From assembly GCA_963701445.1 (NCBI GenBank), contig CAVPAM010000003.1, forward strand, positions 1 through 64,000: a stretch of 64,000 nt of DNA, read 5' to 3'. Source of the DNA: CAKZLS01 sp963701445 (lineage in GTDB: Bacteria > Pseudomonadota > Alphaproteobacteria > Rhodospirillales > Defluviicoccaceae). Below the pieces are notes generated by a model. That model was not told the DNA's origin. It did no database searches and was given only the letters and a program-made list of their open reading frames with translations. The first letter of the stretch is position 1. Every line of letters begins with the position of its first letter. Positions 8,955 to 17,572 of this stretch are shown in pieces. The translations under genes were made by a program, and so were the position numbers.

Positions 8955-9728
8955 ATGGCAGTGACAACACGGGCGCAACCGTTGAAGTTCGAGTCCTTCG
9001 GCGCCGATCTAAATGTGGCGGTCGTCGGCGCCGGCGGTAGTATCGGTCGCGCGTTCTGCGAGAATTTGGGCGGGCACGACACGGTCTCGCGTGTTTTCGC
9101 GCTGTCGCGTGAAGATCCCGGTCTGGAGGGTTCGAAATTCGCCTGGCTAGCCGTCGATATCGAGCGCGAAGACAGCATCGCGGCGGCGGCGGAGCGAATC
9201 CGCGACGGTGGCGGCGCCCTGAACCTCGTCATCGTGGCCACCGGAATCCTGCACGATGGCGAGGATTTCAACCCTGAAAAGACATGGCGTTCATTGAACG
9301 CGGCCGCCCTGGCGAAGGCGTTCCGGATCAACACCGTGGGTCCCGCGCTGGTGGCGAAGCATTTCCTGCCGTTGCTCGCGCGCCGGCGAAAGTCCGCTTT
9401 CGCCGTTCTTTCGGCGCGCGTCGGCAGCATATCGGACAACCGCCTCGGCGGATGGTACGCCTACCGCGCCTCCAAGGCCGCGCTCAACATGCTGATCAGG
9501 ACCCTGTCGATCGAACTGAAACGGTCCAACCGGGACGCGCTCTGCATCGCCCTTCACCCGGGCACCGTGGACAGCCGCCTGTCGAAACCGTTCCAGGGCA
9601 ATGTCCCGGATGGAAAGCTGTTTTCCCCGGATGTCGCCGCAAACCATCTGCTTTCAGTGATTGACGGTGTTGATCCGGAGCAATCGGGCAAGCTTTTTGC
9701 CTGGGATGGCGCCGAAATCCCGTTCTGA
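8955..9728 (+). CDS. SDR family NAD(P)-binding protein, CsgA-like
   Basis: A 257-residue short-chain dehydrogenase/reductase. It has a nucleotide-binding G-A-G-G-S-I-G-R-A near residue 27, an acidic D-I-E-R after strand 3, and the catalytic Y-A-Y-R-A-S-K-A-A-L-N pair Tyr/Lys in the second half with an upstream Ser (V-L-S-A-R-V-G-S). The pattern resembles the C-factor/YciK-like group of cytosolic oxidoreductases; the substrate is unknown. The start is the ATG giving M-A-V-T-T-R; the frame extends upstream into the zinc-ribbon gene without similarity. Confidence 0.85.
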   Translation: MAVTTRAQPLKFESFGADLNVAVVGAGGSIGRAFCENLGGHDTVSRVFALSREDPGLEGSKFAWLAVDIEREDSIAAAAERIRDGGGALNLVIVATGILHDGEDFNPEKTWRSLNAAALAKAFRINTVGPALVAKHFLPLLARRRKSAFAVLSARVGSISDNRLGGWYAYRASKAALNMLIRTLSIELKRSNRDALCIALHPGTVDSRLSKPFQGNVPDGKLFSPDVAANHLLSVIDGVDPEQSGKLFAWDGAEIPF

Positions 9729-9743
9729 GGTTTACGTCGCCCG

Positions 9744-10241
9744 CTACCAGCCGGCCGTGCCCGGCTCTCCCTTGAATGGTCCGGCGATATCGTCGGTGAT
9801 CCAGCCGCCATAGAAATTGCCGGGTTGCGGCCGGGCCTGTTCCACGCCCACGAAACAGGCGTCCATCGCATGGCAATAGAACGCCACATGATCCCGGATC
9901 GCGGCAAAGCCCGGTGTCGGGCTCGGATAGCACCACGCCGCGCCGGGCGCCCGCTTTCCGCTCACGTCGATGTCGAAGTAGCCGGCGCGCCCCTTCCACT
10001 CGCAAAACGATCCGCCTCCGGCGCCGCTCAGGTACTCCATGCGAACGTCGTCCGGAGGGAAATAGTAGACCGGCGGATGGCTGGTTTCGAGCACGCGGTG
10101 GCCACGCTCGGTATCGGCGACGGTGACGCCGTTGAAAACCACGCGAAGCCTTCTGGTCACGGCCTCGAGGCGCGGCGGGCGCGGATAGTCCCAAACGCTC
10201 TCCTGGCCTGGTTTCGGCCGAACGGGTCTGGGCCGGATCAT
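9744..10241 (-). CDS. DUF427 domain-containing protein
   Basis: A 165-residue DUF427 protein. Family marks are the P-R-P-P-R-L-E-A-V segment, V-F-N-G-V-T-V-A-D-T, S-H-P-P-V-Y-Y-F-P-P-D-D-V, and a late F-Y-G-G-W-I-T repeat-like block that usually closes the domain. The small beta-barrel fold is known from structures; its biochemistry is not. I start at the ATG at 10241 because it overlaps the stop of the preceding DCC gene by 4 bp (ATGA), a sign of translational coupling. Confidence 0.85.
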   Translation of the reverse strand: MIRPRPVRPKPGQESVWDYPRPPRLEAVTRRLRVVFNGVTVADTERGHRVLETSHPPVYYFPPDDVRMEYLSGAGGGSFCEWKGRAGYFDIDVSGKRAPGAAWCYPSPTPGFAAIRDHVAFYCHAMDACFVGVEQARPQPGNFYGGWITDDIAGPFKGEPGTAGW

Positions 10242-10696
10242 GGCTTGGTCTTCCCCGGATCGCGCCAGGATGTTTCGTCGTTCCGCCGCGATGTTGGCTC
10301 TGGCCTCGGCTCCAGAAAGCGCGCCAGTCTCTTGCGGCGCGGCGCATACCAGCCGTATCCGGTCTCCAGCATCCACCGCGCGGGCCGCCAACGGGCGACG
10401 CGGGCGGCCATCTCGAACCCGGGCAGACGCTCCCAAACCGCGACGAACGCATCGACCCCGGTGACCAATCGACCATCGGGGAGGCGGGCGTGGAGACCCG
10501 AGAGCGCGTCCGACCGACTTACCCGGCCGTCAACCAGGTCACCAGTGTCCGAGCTCACGTCGTACCATACGATCCCGCCATCCCTATCGAGCTTGCGGTA
10601 CATCCCCACTTCCCTCGAACAAACGGCACAGTCGCCGTCGAAGTACATCGTTACAGATCCTGGCGCACGGGGCTGAGTGTCCATGGGCAGCGACAA
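10238..10696 (-). CDS. Thiol-disulfide oxidoreductase DCC family protein (DUF393)
   Basis: A protein of about 150 residues with the family-defining D-G-D-C-A-V-C-S motif near residue 22, i.e. the D-x-x-C-x-x-C redox site, in a thioredoxin-like fold. Members are predicted disulfide oxidoreductases without known substrates. The ATG at 10684 is an equally possible start. It overlaps the DUF427 gene by 4 bp and the two are likely one operon on the minus strand. Confidence 0.85.
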   Translation of the reverse strand: MSLPMDTQPRAPGSVTMYFDGDCAVCSREVGMYRKLDRDGGIVWYDVSSDTGDLVDGRVSRSDALSGLHARLPDGRLVTGVDAFVAVWERLPGFEMAARVARWRPARWMLETGYGWYAPRRKRLARFLEPRPEPTSRRNDETSWRDPGKTKP

Positions 10697-10926
10697 TGGC
10701 CTGAATGGTTGAATCGCGTTCAGTTACCATACGGGCGGAAGCGCTCGACCGATCATCATAGGCACGCACTTACAGCCGGGACGTCTCACCGAAGCCGGGG
10801 AGGCCACAATCTTAAACATCACCGCCACCACGATGCTTTCGCCTCGGCGTCGCCAAAAATAGGCAAAAATACGCCCACATCTTGCCGACCGCCAACGCCG
10901 CCCGAGCACCCGGCGTCGGTGGAGTC

Positions 10927-10955
10927 CCTTTTTCCCCCGGGCGGTCCCAAAAAGG
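10927..10955. terminator. Possible bidirectional stem-loop terminator
   Basis: Inverted repeat CCTTTTT ... AAAAAGG with a 15-base GC-rich loop, between the start of the DCC gene and the end of the cytochrome gene. On the minus strand it would lie just beyond the cytochrome stop codon. The stem is mostly A:T, so termination strength is doubtful. Confidence 0.3.
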
Positions 10956-10966
10956 AAAAGATGGGC

Positions 10967-11953
10967 TTAAGGGCGCGGCGGCAGGGTGCGGAGGTAGGCG
11001 ACGATGGCGGCGAGGTCGGGGTCGGTCAGGCCGGCATACCAGGCGAAACCCATGGGAGGTCCGAGACGGGTTCCGTCTCGCGACACGCCATGGGCGATGG
11101 CGCGCTTGATCTCGTCGTCGGTCCAGTCGCCGATCCCCGACACCGGATGCGAGGTGATGTTCGGCGAGATCGAACCCCGCCAGGTTTCGGGGAATCCCTT
11201 GACCAGCGCGGGACCGAACTTTTTGCCGCCCCGCCCCAGCGACCCCTCGTAGTCGGTCCTGCCGTCGACCATCGGCGTATGGCACTCCAGGCAGTGTCCG
11301 ATGGTCACCAGATAGGCTCCCCGCTTGACCGGATCGGAGAACTGGCTCTCGTCGAACCCGCGCTCGGCATCCGGATAGGTGTCGCGCGCGGGCGCGCTCC
11401 TGTAGTCCGGGAGGGCGGCTTCACGGCGGACCGGCGGTAGCGACCGGAGATAGGCGACGACCGCGTCGAGATCGCGCGGCGTCAGCGCCTTGTAAAAATT
11501 TACCCACATGATCGCCGCCAGCGGCACGCCGGGGAGCCGGCCATGATCCGGGCGGAGACCCATGGTGATGGCCCGCTTGATGTCCTCGGCGCTCCACTCG
11601 CCGATACCGGTCTCGCGATCGGGGGTGATGTTCGGGGCGGTCCCGGCGAAATGCGGCGTTTCGAAGGAGAGGCCGCCGCCGGCAAGTTCCATGTCGGCGC
11701 GGGGTCGCCCGAGTTCATCCTTGGGCGTATGACAATTGCCGCACGCCAGGATGGTCGTGACGAGATAGCGGCCTCTCTGGAGGTCGTCGTCGGATCGCGC
11801 CTCGCCCCGCGGCGCGGCGGCCGTCGCGCACAAAGCGGCGAACAGAGCCGCCAGCCGAAGCGCGCGAAAGCGGGACGGGTCGACGGAAGCATCGTCATCG
11901 CATCGTGGCCCGCGTGGCCGTCGCCCGTTCATCCGAGAAAAGTGAGTCATCAT
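10967..11953 (-). CDS. Periplasmic diheme c-type cytochrome
   Basis: A protein of about 328 residues with two heme c sites, C-G-N-C-H and C-L-E-C-H, each followed by a domain ending in A-x-V-A-Y-L-R-x-L-P-P. The repeated order (heme motif, P-N-I-T, G-I-G, W-x-D-x-I-K-R-A-I, A-Y-L-R) marks a duplicated mono-heme domain, as in gluconate/alcohol dehydrogenase cytochrome subunits or related electron carriers. A hydrophobic segment after about residue 30 (L-A-A-L-F-A-A-L-C-A-T-A-A-A) is the signal peptide, so the protein is exported. The start is uncertain: ATGs at 12010, 11953 and 11950 are possible, and GGAAG lies upstream of the last two. No dehydrogenase partner is adjacent. Confidence 0.8.
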   Translation of the reverse strand: MMTHFSRMNGRRPRGPRCDDDASVDPSRFRALRLAALFAALCATAAAPRGEARSDDDLQRGRYLVTTILACGNCHTPKDELGRPRADMELAGGGLSFETPHFAGTAPNITPDRETGIGEWSAEDIKRAITMGLRPDHGRLPGVPLAAIMWVNFYKALTPRDLDAVVAYLRSLPPVRREAALPDYRSAPARDTYPDAERGFDESQFSDPVKRGAYLVTIGHCLECHTPMVDGRTDYEGSLGRGGKKFGPALVKGFPETWRGSISPNITSHPVSGIGDWTDDEIKRAIAHGVSRDGTRLGPPMGFAWYAGLTDPDLAAIVAYLRTLPPRP

Positions 11954-12010
11954 CGAACTTCCGTCATGCCGCTTCCGGCCGTCCGGGCCCGCGCGGCGAT
12001 CATGATACAC

Positions 12011-12440
12011 GGTTTTAAACTGGCCCTCGGCGATTCATCGGAAGACCCGCGCGAGGTCGCCGGGGAGCGCGAACGCCGCCGATGCATGGGTCATGGAGCA
12101 CGCGGCGAACGCGGACGGGTTCGTCGAATCCCGGTGGCGGTTGATGAATTTGGGCGGGTTCACGATCGGGGCCACGCTCAACCACACGGTCAAATCATTG
12201 CTGCTCGCAAAGATTGCCGTTTAATACATTTTGCGTTTGCTGCCTTGGGGAACCCTTGACTGGAATCAATTCATTCGGTCAAGCGAACTCGAGGAAAAGC
12301 TCAGTGGCCGTGGCTGTGTTCTCTGGACCGGCTTCTTTCGTATCGGCAACGGTGCGTCCATCAATTACATGGCCGTGGTGACGCACCCCAGAAAGCCGAA
12401 GCTGCAGGTCGTCGATGCTTAACAGGCCAACGCCGACCCC
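12011..12440. other. Intergenic stretch without a clear gene
   Basis: 430 bp between the cytochrome gene and the IS256-type element. Plus-strand frames of 45-70 codons are open here (one ends in a hydrophobic stretch at about 12221), but none has a ribosome site or a family I recognise. Remains of an older gene cut by the mobile elements are possible. Confidence 0.4.
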
Positions 12441-13757
12441 GGGGTAGTGTCCAGAATCTTCCGCACATTCCTCACGCGACGGCTCCGCTGGTTGAGGTTT
12501 GCTCCGCGTAGAGCGGGTCCATGTTCATCTACCTGCGGGTGGACCATTGGGTTCCCGCGATGTGCCTCAATCTGGCCGCGGCCAGATTGAGGCAACTCCG
12601 CCCGTCGGGAAAGGCGCCGACAACCCTCGTCCGGCGCCGGATTTCCTTCATGATGCGCTCCAACGGATTGTTCGTCCGGATCTTGATCCAGTGGCTGTCC
12701 GGGAAAGCGCAGACGTTCAGCGTTTCGCCGATGCTGTCCGCGACCAGTTCCGCCGCCCGGGTCATCTTCTGGCGGCGCAGCTCGGCGATCACGGCTTCGG
12801 CCTTCTCCTCGGCCGCCGTGCGGCTCTCCTGGGCATGGATGGCCTTCAGCATGTGGGCGACCTCGCGGACCTTGGTCGAGGGCACATGGCTGAAGACATT
12901 ACGGTAGAAGTGAACCATGCAGCGCTGCCAGAGGGCGTCGGGCAGGTAGTCCGCGATGCTCTCGACAAGGCCCCGGCAGGCGTCCGAGATGATCAGCCGC
13001 ACACCCGACAGCCCCCGGTCCACCAAGTGGCGCAGGAACGCCGACCAGCCCGACTTGTCCTCCTTGGCGCCCTCGCAGATCCCCAAAATCTCCCGGTAGC
13101 CTTCTGAATTGACCGCGCTGGCTACCAACAACGAGACGTTGCGCACCTCGCCCGCCCAGGTCCGCTTCATGACGATCCCGTCCAGGTACAGGTACGGCTG
13201 CTTGCCCTCGATCGGCCGGTGGCGCCATTCCTCAATCTTGGCGGAGATCTTCTTGTTGAGATTCGACACCGTCCCCGGTGACACCCGCGTGCCCCACAAA
13301 GCCTCGGTGATATCCTCGACCCGGCGCACAGAGACACCAGCCAGGTACATCTCGATCAGGGCCTCTTCGACCGAACTCTCGCGGCGCCGGTAGCGCTCGA
13401 TGATCGCCGTCTCGAACGTCTGACGGCGTAGCTTCGGAACCTTCAGCTTAACCTCGCCGGCCTTCGTATGCAGAGACCGGTCATAGCTGCCAGCCTGGGT
13501 GTCCTGGCGGCTCTCGCTGCGTTCATAGCGGGCCGCTCCGCACAGCCGATCCGCCTCGGCGTCGAGCATCGCATTCAGCGCTTCCTCAACCGTCCCCCGC
13601 ACCATCTCACCAAGATGGTCCCTGATCCGGGCCTCGTCGATCTGGATCACTTGGCCCATTTGCTCGCCCCTCTGATCGTCTGACATCCCATCACTCCTTC
13701 CCTAATCCTAGAAGGAGCCGTCAAATCCGAAAGTGCGAAAGTTTCTTTACGTTATCC
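12441..13757 (-). mobile_element. IS256-family insertion sequence
   Basis: The element holds one transposase gene and imperfect terminal inverted repeats of about 25 bp: the left end around 12443-12472 read backwards matches the right end around 13729-13757 at roughly three bases out of four. The right end directly adjoins the cut IS3-type transposase gene, so it inserted into or next to that older element. No obvious target duplication could be read because the left and right flanks are unrelated, which suggests a deletion on the left side. Confidence 0.75.
12529..13686 (-). CDS. IS256-family transposase, C-terminally truncated by a TAG codon
   Basis: A 385-residue mutator-type (DDE) transposase with the family blocks V-K-L-K-V-P-K-L-R, Y-L-A-G-V-S-V-R-R-V-E-D-I-T, the first catalytic Asp in Y-L-Y-L-D-G-I-V, the second in I-I-S-D-A-C-R-G-L, and C-M-V-H-F-Y-R-N. 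The frame stops at TAG right after W-S-T-R-R; reading through it in the same frame gives M-N-M-D-P-L-Y-A-E-Q and a TGA at 12472, the usual end of the family. The last roughly 20 residues are therefore lost by a single nonsense codon, probably a substitution of TAC. The catalytic core is intact, so activity cannot be excluded. Confidence 0.88.
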   Translation of the reverse strand: MSDDQRGEQMGQVIQIDEARIRDHLGEMVRGTVEEALNAMLDAEADRLCGAARYERSESRQDTQAGSYDRSLHTKAGEVKLKVPKLRRQTFETAIIERYRRRESSVEEALIEMYLAGVSVRRVEDITEALWGTRVSPGTVSNLNKKISAKIEEWRHRPIEGKQPYLYLDGIVMKRTWAGEVRNVSLLVASAVNSEGYREILGICEGAKEDKSGWSAFLRHLVDRGLSGVRLIISDACRGLVESIADYLPDALWQRCMVHFYRNVFSHVPSTKVREVAHMLKAIHAQESRTAAEEKAEAVIAELRRQKMTRAAELVADSIGETLNVCAFPDSHWIKIRTNNPLERIMKEIRRRTRVVGAFPDGRSCLNLAAARLRHIAGTQWSTRR

Positions 13758-14233
13758 ATGTGCTCGCCTGGCGGTTGTCGAACACCCTGGATGCCGGGTT
13801 CTGCGTCGAGGCCCTGCGGGAGGCACTGGCCCGATACGGCCGGCCGGAGATCTTCAATACGGATCAGGGCAGCCAGTTCACCAGCCTCGACTTCACCGCG
13901 ACGCTCAACAACGCGGGCATCACGATCTCCATGGATGGGCGGGGCCGGTGCATGGACAACATCTTCATCGAGCGCCTCTGGCGGTCGCTCAAGTACGAGG
14001 CCGTCTACCTGCACGAACTGACCGACGGCTTCAAGGCCGAACGGGTCATCGGCGAGTGGATCGACTTCTACAATACCGAGCGGCCCCATTCGGCGCTTGC
14101 CGGCCAAACGCCGGCCGAGGCCTACGGAGCCAGGCGGCCCGTGGATATGATGGATAAGCCTCACGGCTTACCCACATCCCCACAGGCTCAACAGCAGCAC
14201 CCCGATGTGATAAACAGAATTTTGGCGGCATGA
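13758..14233 (+). pseudogene. IS3-family transposase OrfB, 5'-truncated remnant
   Basis: The C-terminal part of an IS3-type integrase-like transposase. It starts at V-L-A-W-R-L-S-N-T, the middle of the rve domain, and keeps the second catalytic Asp (F-N-T-D-Q-G-S-Q-F-T-S) and the Glu-containing F-I-E-R-L-W-R-S-L-K-Y-E block, then W-I-D-F-Y-N-T-E-R-P-H-S. The first Asp and all upstream parts are missing because the IS256-type element abuts at 13757. A terminal segment up to about 14294 (ending GGGACCACTTCA) looks like the right end of the same IS3 element. Inactive remnant. Confidence 0.85.
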
Positions 14234-14447
14234 TCAGAAACCAGAATACACCTTAACTTTGCCGCCAAACTGTCCAACGATGTGGGACCACTTCAGAGCG
14301 AGCTCATCGCCCTTAAGGCGGAAGAGCGCGGCGTATTCCGCCGAATGCGTTGGTCATGCACAGTATCCGTGTTTTTTATGCGCGACAGGTTGCGTTGAGG
14401 GCGCTGTTGGATAACCATCAGGCTTTGTGAAGTGCGGGCCATGGGCC

Positions 14448-17300
14448 ATGAGTAAGAATCAGCCTCCGCGTCCCCAGACCGGGCCGGCCGCCGACACGGC
14501 GGCGCGGGTGATCGCGACGGTTCGCCAGGTTGCCGAGGAACTTCGCCCAAGCGTCGGCCATGTTCCGGTGACGCTGGAGAGTTCGCTGGACCGCGATCTC
14601 GCGTTCGACAGCCTCGGCCGCGCCGAACTGGTGGCGCGGATCGAGGAGGCGTTTCACGTGACGCTTCCCGAAGCGGTGTTCGCCGAGTCCGAAACCCCCA
14701 GGGATCTGCTTGACGCCGTTCTCGAAGCCTCCCTTCGCCCGTCAGCCAAGGCGGCGCCCGGCCCGGCGGCAGACCCGGAGATCGCGACGATCGAGGCGGT
14801 CGAGGCCGTACCCCATGAGGCGAAGACGATCGATGAAGTCCTGCGGTGGCACGAGGCCGCCCATCCCCGGCGATTACACGTCCGGTTCTATGCCGACGAA
14901 AGCGACGGCGAAACGCTCACCTACGGAGCGTTGGCCGCCGGCGCGAGACGCATCGCCGCCGCCCTTCGGAAGCGTGGCGTGAAGCCGGGAGACGCCGTCT
15001 CTCTCATCCTGCCCACGGGCCGGGACTACTGCCTTTGTTTCATGGCCGTTCTCTTGGCCGGCGGCGTGCCGGTCCCAGCCTATCCCCCCACCCATCCAAG
15101 CCGCATCGAGGAGCATCTTCGCCGGCTGCTCGGCATCCTCGCCAACTGCCGGGCGCGGGCACTGATCACGACGCCGGAGACCCTGGCCGCGACCCGTGTC
15201 GTCCTTGCCGGCTTGCCCGATCTGGCGATCGTGGCGACGCCCGAAACGCTATTGGCCGAGGAGGGCCGGTACAGCGCGCATGTCTCCCAACCGAACGATC
15301 TGGCCCTCATTCAGTACACGTCGGGCAGCACCGGCGATCCCAAGGGCGTGATGCTGACCCATGCCAATCTTCTCGCCAATATCCGGGGAATGACCCGCGC
15401 CATCGACGCCAGGCCCGGCGATGTGTTCGTCAGCTGGCTGCCACTCTACCACGACATGGGCCTGATCGCGGCGTGGCTCGGTTCTCTCTATCAGGCGATG
15501 CCCCTGGTTCTGATGTCGCCGCTACAGTTCCTGGCTCGCCCGGCGCGGTGGCCGAGGGCCATCAGCCGCTACGGGGGAACCATTTCCGGTGGCCCGAACT
15601 TCGCCTACGAGCTCTGCGTTCGCCGCATCGCCGACGAGGAGCGGACCGGTCTCGATCTCGGCTCGTGGCGGGTCGCCTTCAATGGAGCCGAGCCCGTCAA
15701 CCCCGACACCATCGAGCGGTTCTGTCAGCGGTTTGCCGCCATCGGGCTGCGCCCGGAAGCGGTGATGCCGGTCTACGGGCTCGCGGAAAACTCTGTCGGC
15801 CTTGCGTTTCCGCCCCTCTCGCGCGGCCTCCGCCTGGACGTGATCCAACGCGAAACATTCCAGTCCACGGGTGCCGCGATTCCGGCGGAAACCGGTGACC
15901 CCCGGCCCCTTCGCTTCCCCGCGTGCGGACAGCCCATACCCGGGCATCAGATCCGCGTCGTCGACTCCGCGAGCCGGGAATTGCCCGACCGCCGGGAAGG
16001 GCGCGTTCAGTTCCGGGGGCCGTCCGCGACCCAGGGCTACTGTCGCGACGGCGAGGCCACGCGCCGGCTGTTCGACGGCGAATGGCTGGAAACCGGCGAT
16101 CGTGGTTACATGGCCACGGGCGATCTCTACATCAGCGGGCGGAGCAAGGACATCATCATCCGCGCCGGCCGCAACATCCATCCCAGCGATATCGAGGCGG
16201 CCGTGGGCGATTTCGAGGGCGTTCTGCCCGGTGGCGTGGCGGTGTTTGGCTGCGCCGATCCCGCCTCGGGAACGGAGCGCCTGGTCGTTCTCGCGGAAAC
16301 GCGCCGGCGCCAGGACGCGGCCCTCGACCGGCTCAGGGCTCGAATCAACGCCGTTGTCGCCGATCACGTGGGCGATCCTCCCGACGAGGTGGTGCTCGCG
16401 CCTCCGGGCACCATTCCCCGCACGTCCAGCGGCAAGATCCGGCGCGCCGCCAGCCGGCAGGTTTACGAAAGTCAGAGCATCGGGCGGCCGCACGATCCGC
16501 CGTGGCGGCAGGTTCTCCGGGTTCTGCTCAACGCCTTGGGTTCGCGGGCACGGCACTGGAGAACGGAAGCATCCGCGTTTCTATTCGCCTGTTACGCCTG
16601 GCTGGCGGCGGGTCTCGTGGCACCCATCGCCTGGATCGTCGCGGTGACCGTGCCCGGGGCCGCGACTCGGTGGCGGGCACTGAGATCCTGCGCGCGATTT
16701 CTCGCGGCCGTGACCGGCACGCCCATGCGGATCGACGGCTTGGAGAACCTGCCGGAGGGGCCCTGCGTGCTCTGCGCCAACCATTCGAGCTACCTTGACG
16801 GCCTCCTCCTCTACGCGGTCCTTCCCCGTCCGGCGGCATTCGTGGCCAAGGCGGAACTGGCCGGCTCTTGGCTGACGCGCCTTCCTCTCGAACGTATCGG
16901 CACGCTGTTCGTCCGGCGCTTCGACATGCGCGCGGGGCAAGCCGATTACGCGGCCATCCGCCGCGCGGCATCGGAGGGCCGCACGCCCTTGTTCTTTCCG
17001 GAAGGAACGTTCCGTCGGATGCCGGGGCTTCTCCCCTTTCACATGGGCGCCTTCGCCGCGGCCGTTGAGACGGATCTCGATGTCGTCCCCATTGCCGTTC
17101 GGGGAACACGTTTCATGCTTCGGGACGGCTCATGGTTCCCGCGCCGGAGCAACCTCGCGGTGACCATCTGTCCGCCCGTGGCGCCTGAGCCCAAAGGCAC
17201 CGCCTGGGACACAACGGTGAGGCTTCGCGACCGCGTGCGCGCCGCCATTCTCGAGCATTGTGGCGAGCCCGACCTTGAACGCGAGCAGGTGGAATGGTGA
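14448..17300 (+). CDS. Three-domain protein: acyl carrier, fatty acyl-AMP ligase, PlsC acyltransferase
   Basis: A 950-residue fusion. Residues 15-85 form an acyl-carrier domain with the phosphopantetheine Ser in F-D-S-L-G-R (about residue 55). Residues 120-670 form an acyl-AMP ligase with the Y-T-S-G-S-T-G-D-P-K-G loop (about 290), A-T-G-D-L-Y-I-S-G-R-S-K-D (about 556) and the catalytic Lys in S-S-G-K-I (about 660). A hydrophobic segment at about 711-737 precedes a PlsC-type domain with N-H-S-S-Y-L-D (about 777) and F-P-E-G-T-F-R (about 849). A fatty acid would be activated, loaded on the internal carrier and passed to a lyso-lipid or other acceptor at the membrane; the acceptor is inferred. 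Start chosen at the ATG giving M-S-K-N-Q. Neighbours are mobile elements, so context does not help. Confidence 0.88.
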   Translation: MSKNQPPRPQTGPAADTAARVIATVRQVAEELRPSVGHVPVTLESSLDRDLAFDSLGRAELVARIEEAFHVTLPEAVFAESETPRDLLDAVLEASLRPSAKAAPGPAADPEIATIEAVEAVPHEAKTIDEVLRWHEAAHPRRLHVRFYADESDGETLTYGALAAGARRIAAALRKRGVKPGDAVSLILPTGRDYCLCFMAVLLAGGVPVPAYPPTHPSRIEEHLRRLLGILANCRARALITTPETLAATRVVLAGLPDLAIVATPETLLAEEGRYSAHVSQPNDLALIQYTSGSTGDPKGVMLTHANLLANIRGMTRAIDARPGDVFVSWLPLYHDMGLIAAWLGSLYQAMPLVLMSPLQFLARPARWPRAISRYGGTISGGPNFAYELCVRRIADEERTGLDLGSWRVAFNGAEPVNPDTIERFCQRFAAIGLRPEAVMPVYGLAENSVGLAFPPLSRGLRLDVIQRETFQSTGAAIPAETGDPRPLRFPACGQPIPGHQIRVVDSASRELPDRREGRVQFRGPSATQGYCRDGEATRRLFDGEWLETGDRGYMATGDLYISGRSKDIIIRAGRNIHPSDIEAAVGDFEGVLPGGVAVFGCADPASGTERLVVLAETRRRQDAALDRLRARINAVVADHVGDPPDEVVLAPPGTIPRTSSGKIRRAASRQVYESQSIGRPHDPPWRQVLRVLLNALGSRARHWRTEASAFLFACYAWLAAGLVAPIAWIVAVTVPGAATRWRALRSCARFLAAVTGTPMRIDGLENLPEGPCVLCANHSSYLDGLLLYAVLPRPAAFVAKAELAGSWLTRLPLERIGTLFVRRFDMRAGQADYAAIRRAASEGRTPLFFPEGTFRRMPGLLPFHMGAFAAAVETDLDVVPIAVRGTRFMLRDGSWFPRRSNLAVTICPPVAPEPKGTAWDTTVRLRDRVRAAILEHCGEPDLEREQVEW

Positions 17301-17572
17301 CGGCGCGTCCCTCGTAACATCGATCGGAGGAGGGGGCCCGGACGACTGGCGGCATTCGCTGTCCGGCGCCTTGAAAGTCCGCCGCAAATCGCGTTTGGCG
17401 GGGCCTATTGGGTGATTTTGCCCGCCGATTCGATGGAAAACGGCGGTCCCGAAAGCGGCCCGTTTCGGGCTCGTACCGGAATGTTTCTTTTATATCAATG
17501 GTTTACGTCATTGCGGAGTGGCAACGAGCCTTTTAAAAAGACAGTGATTTCAATAGGTTGCGGAGAATTTCT

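Noticed and set aside
12231..12422. 63-residue open frame between the cytochrome gene and the IS256 element
   Set aside because: No ribosome site, no similarity, and the reading frame starts inside unremarkable sequence.
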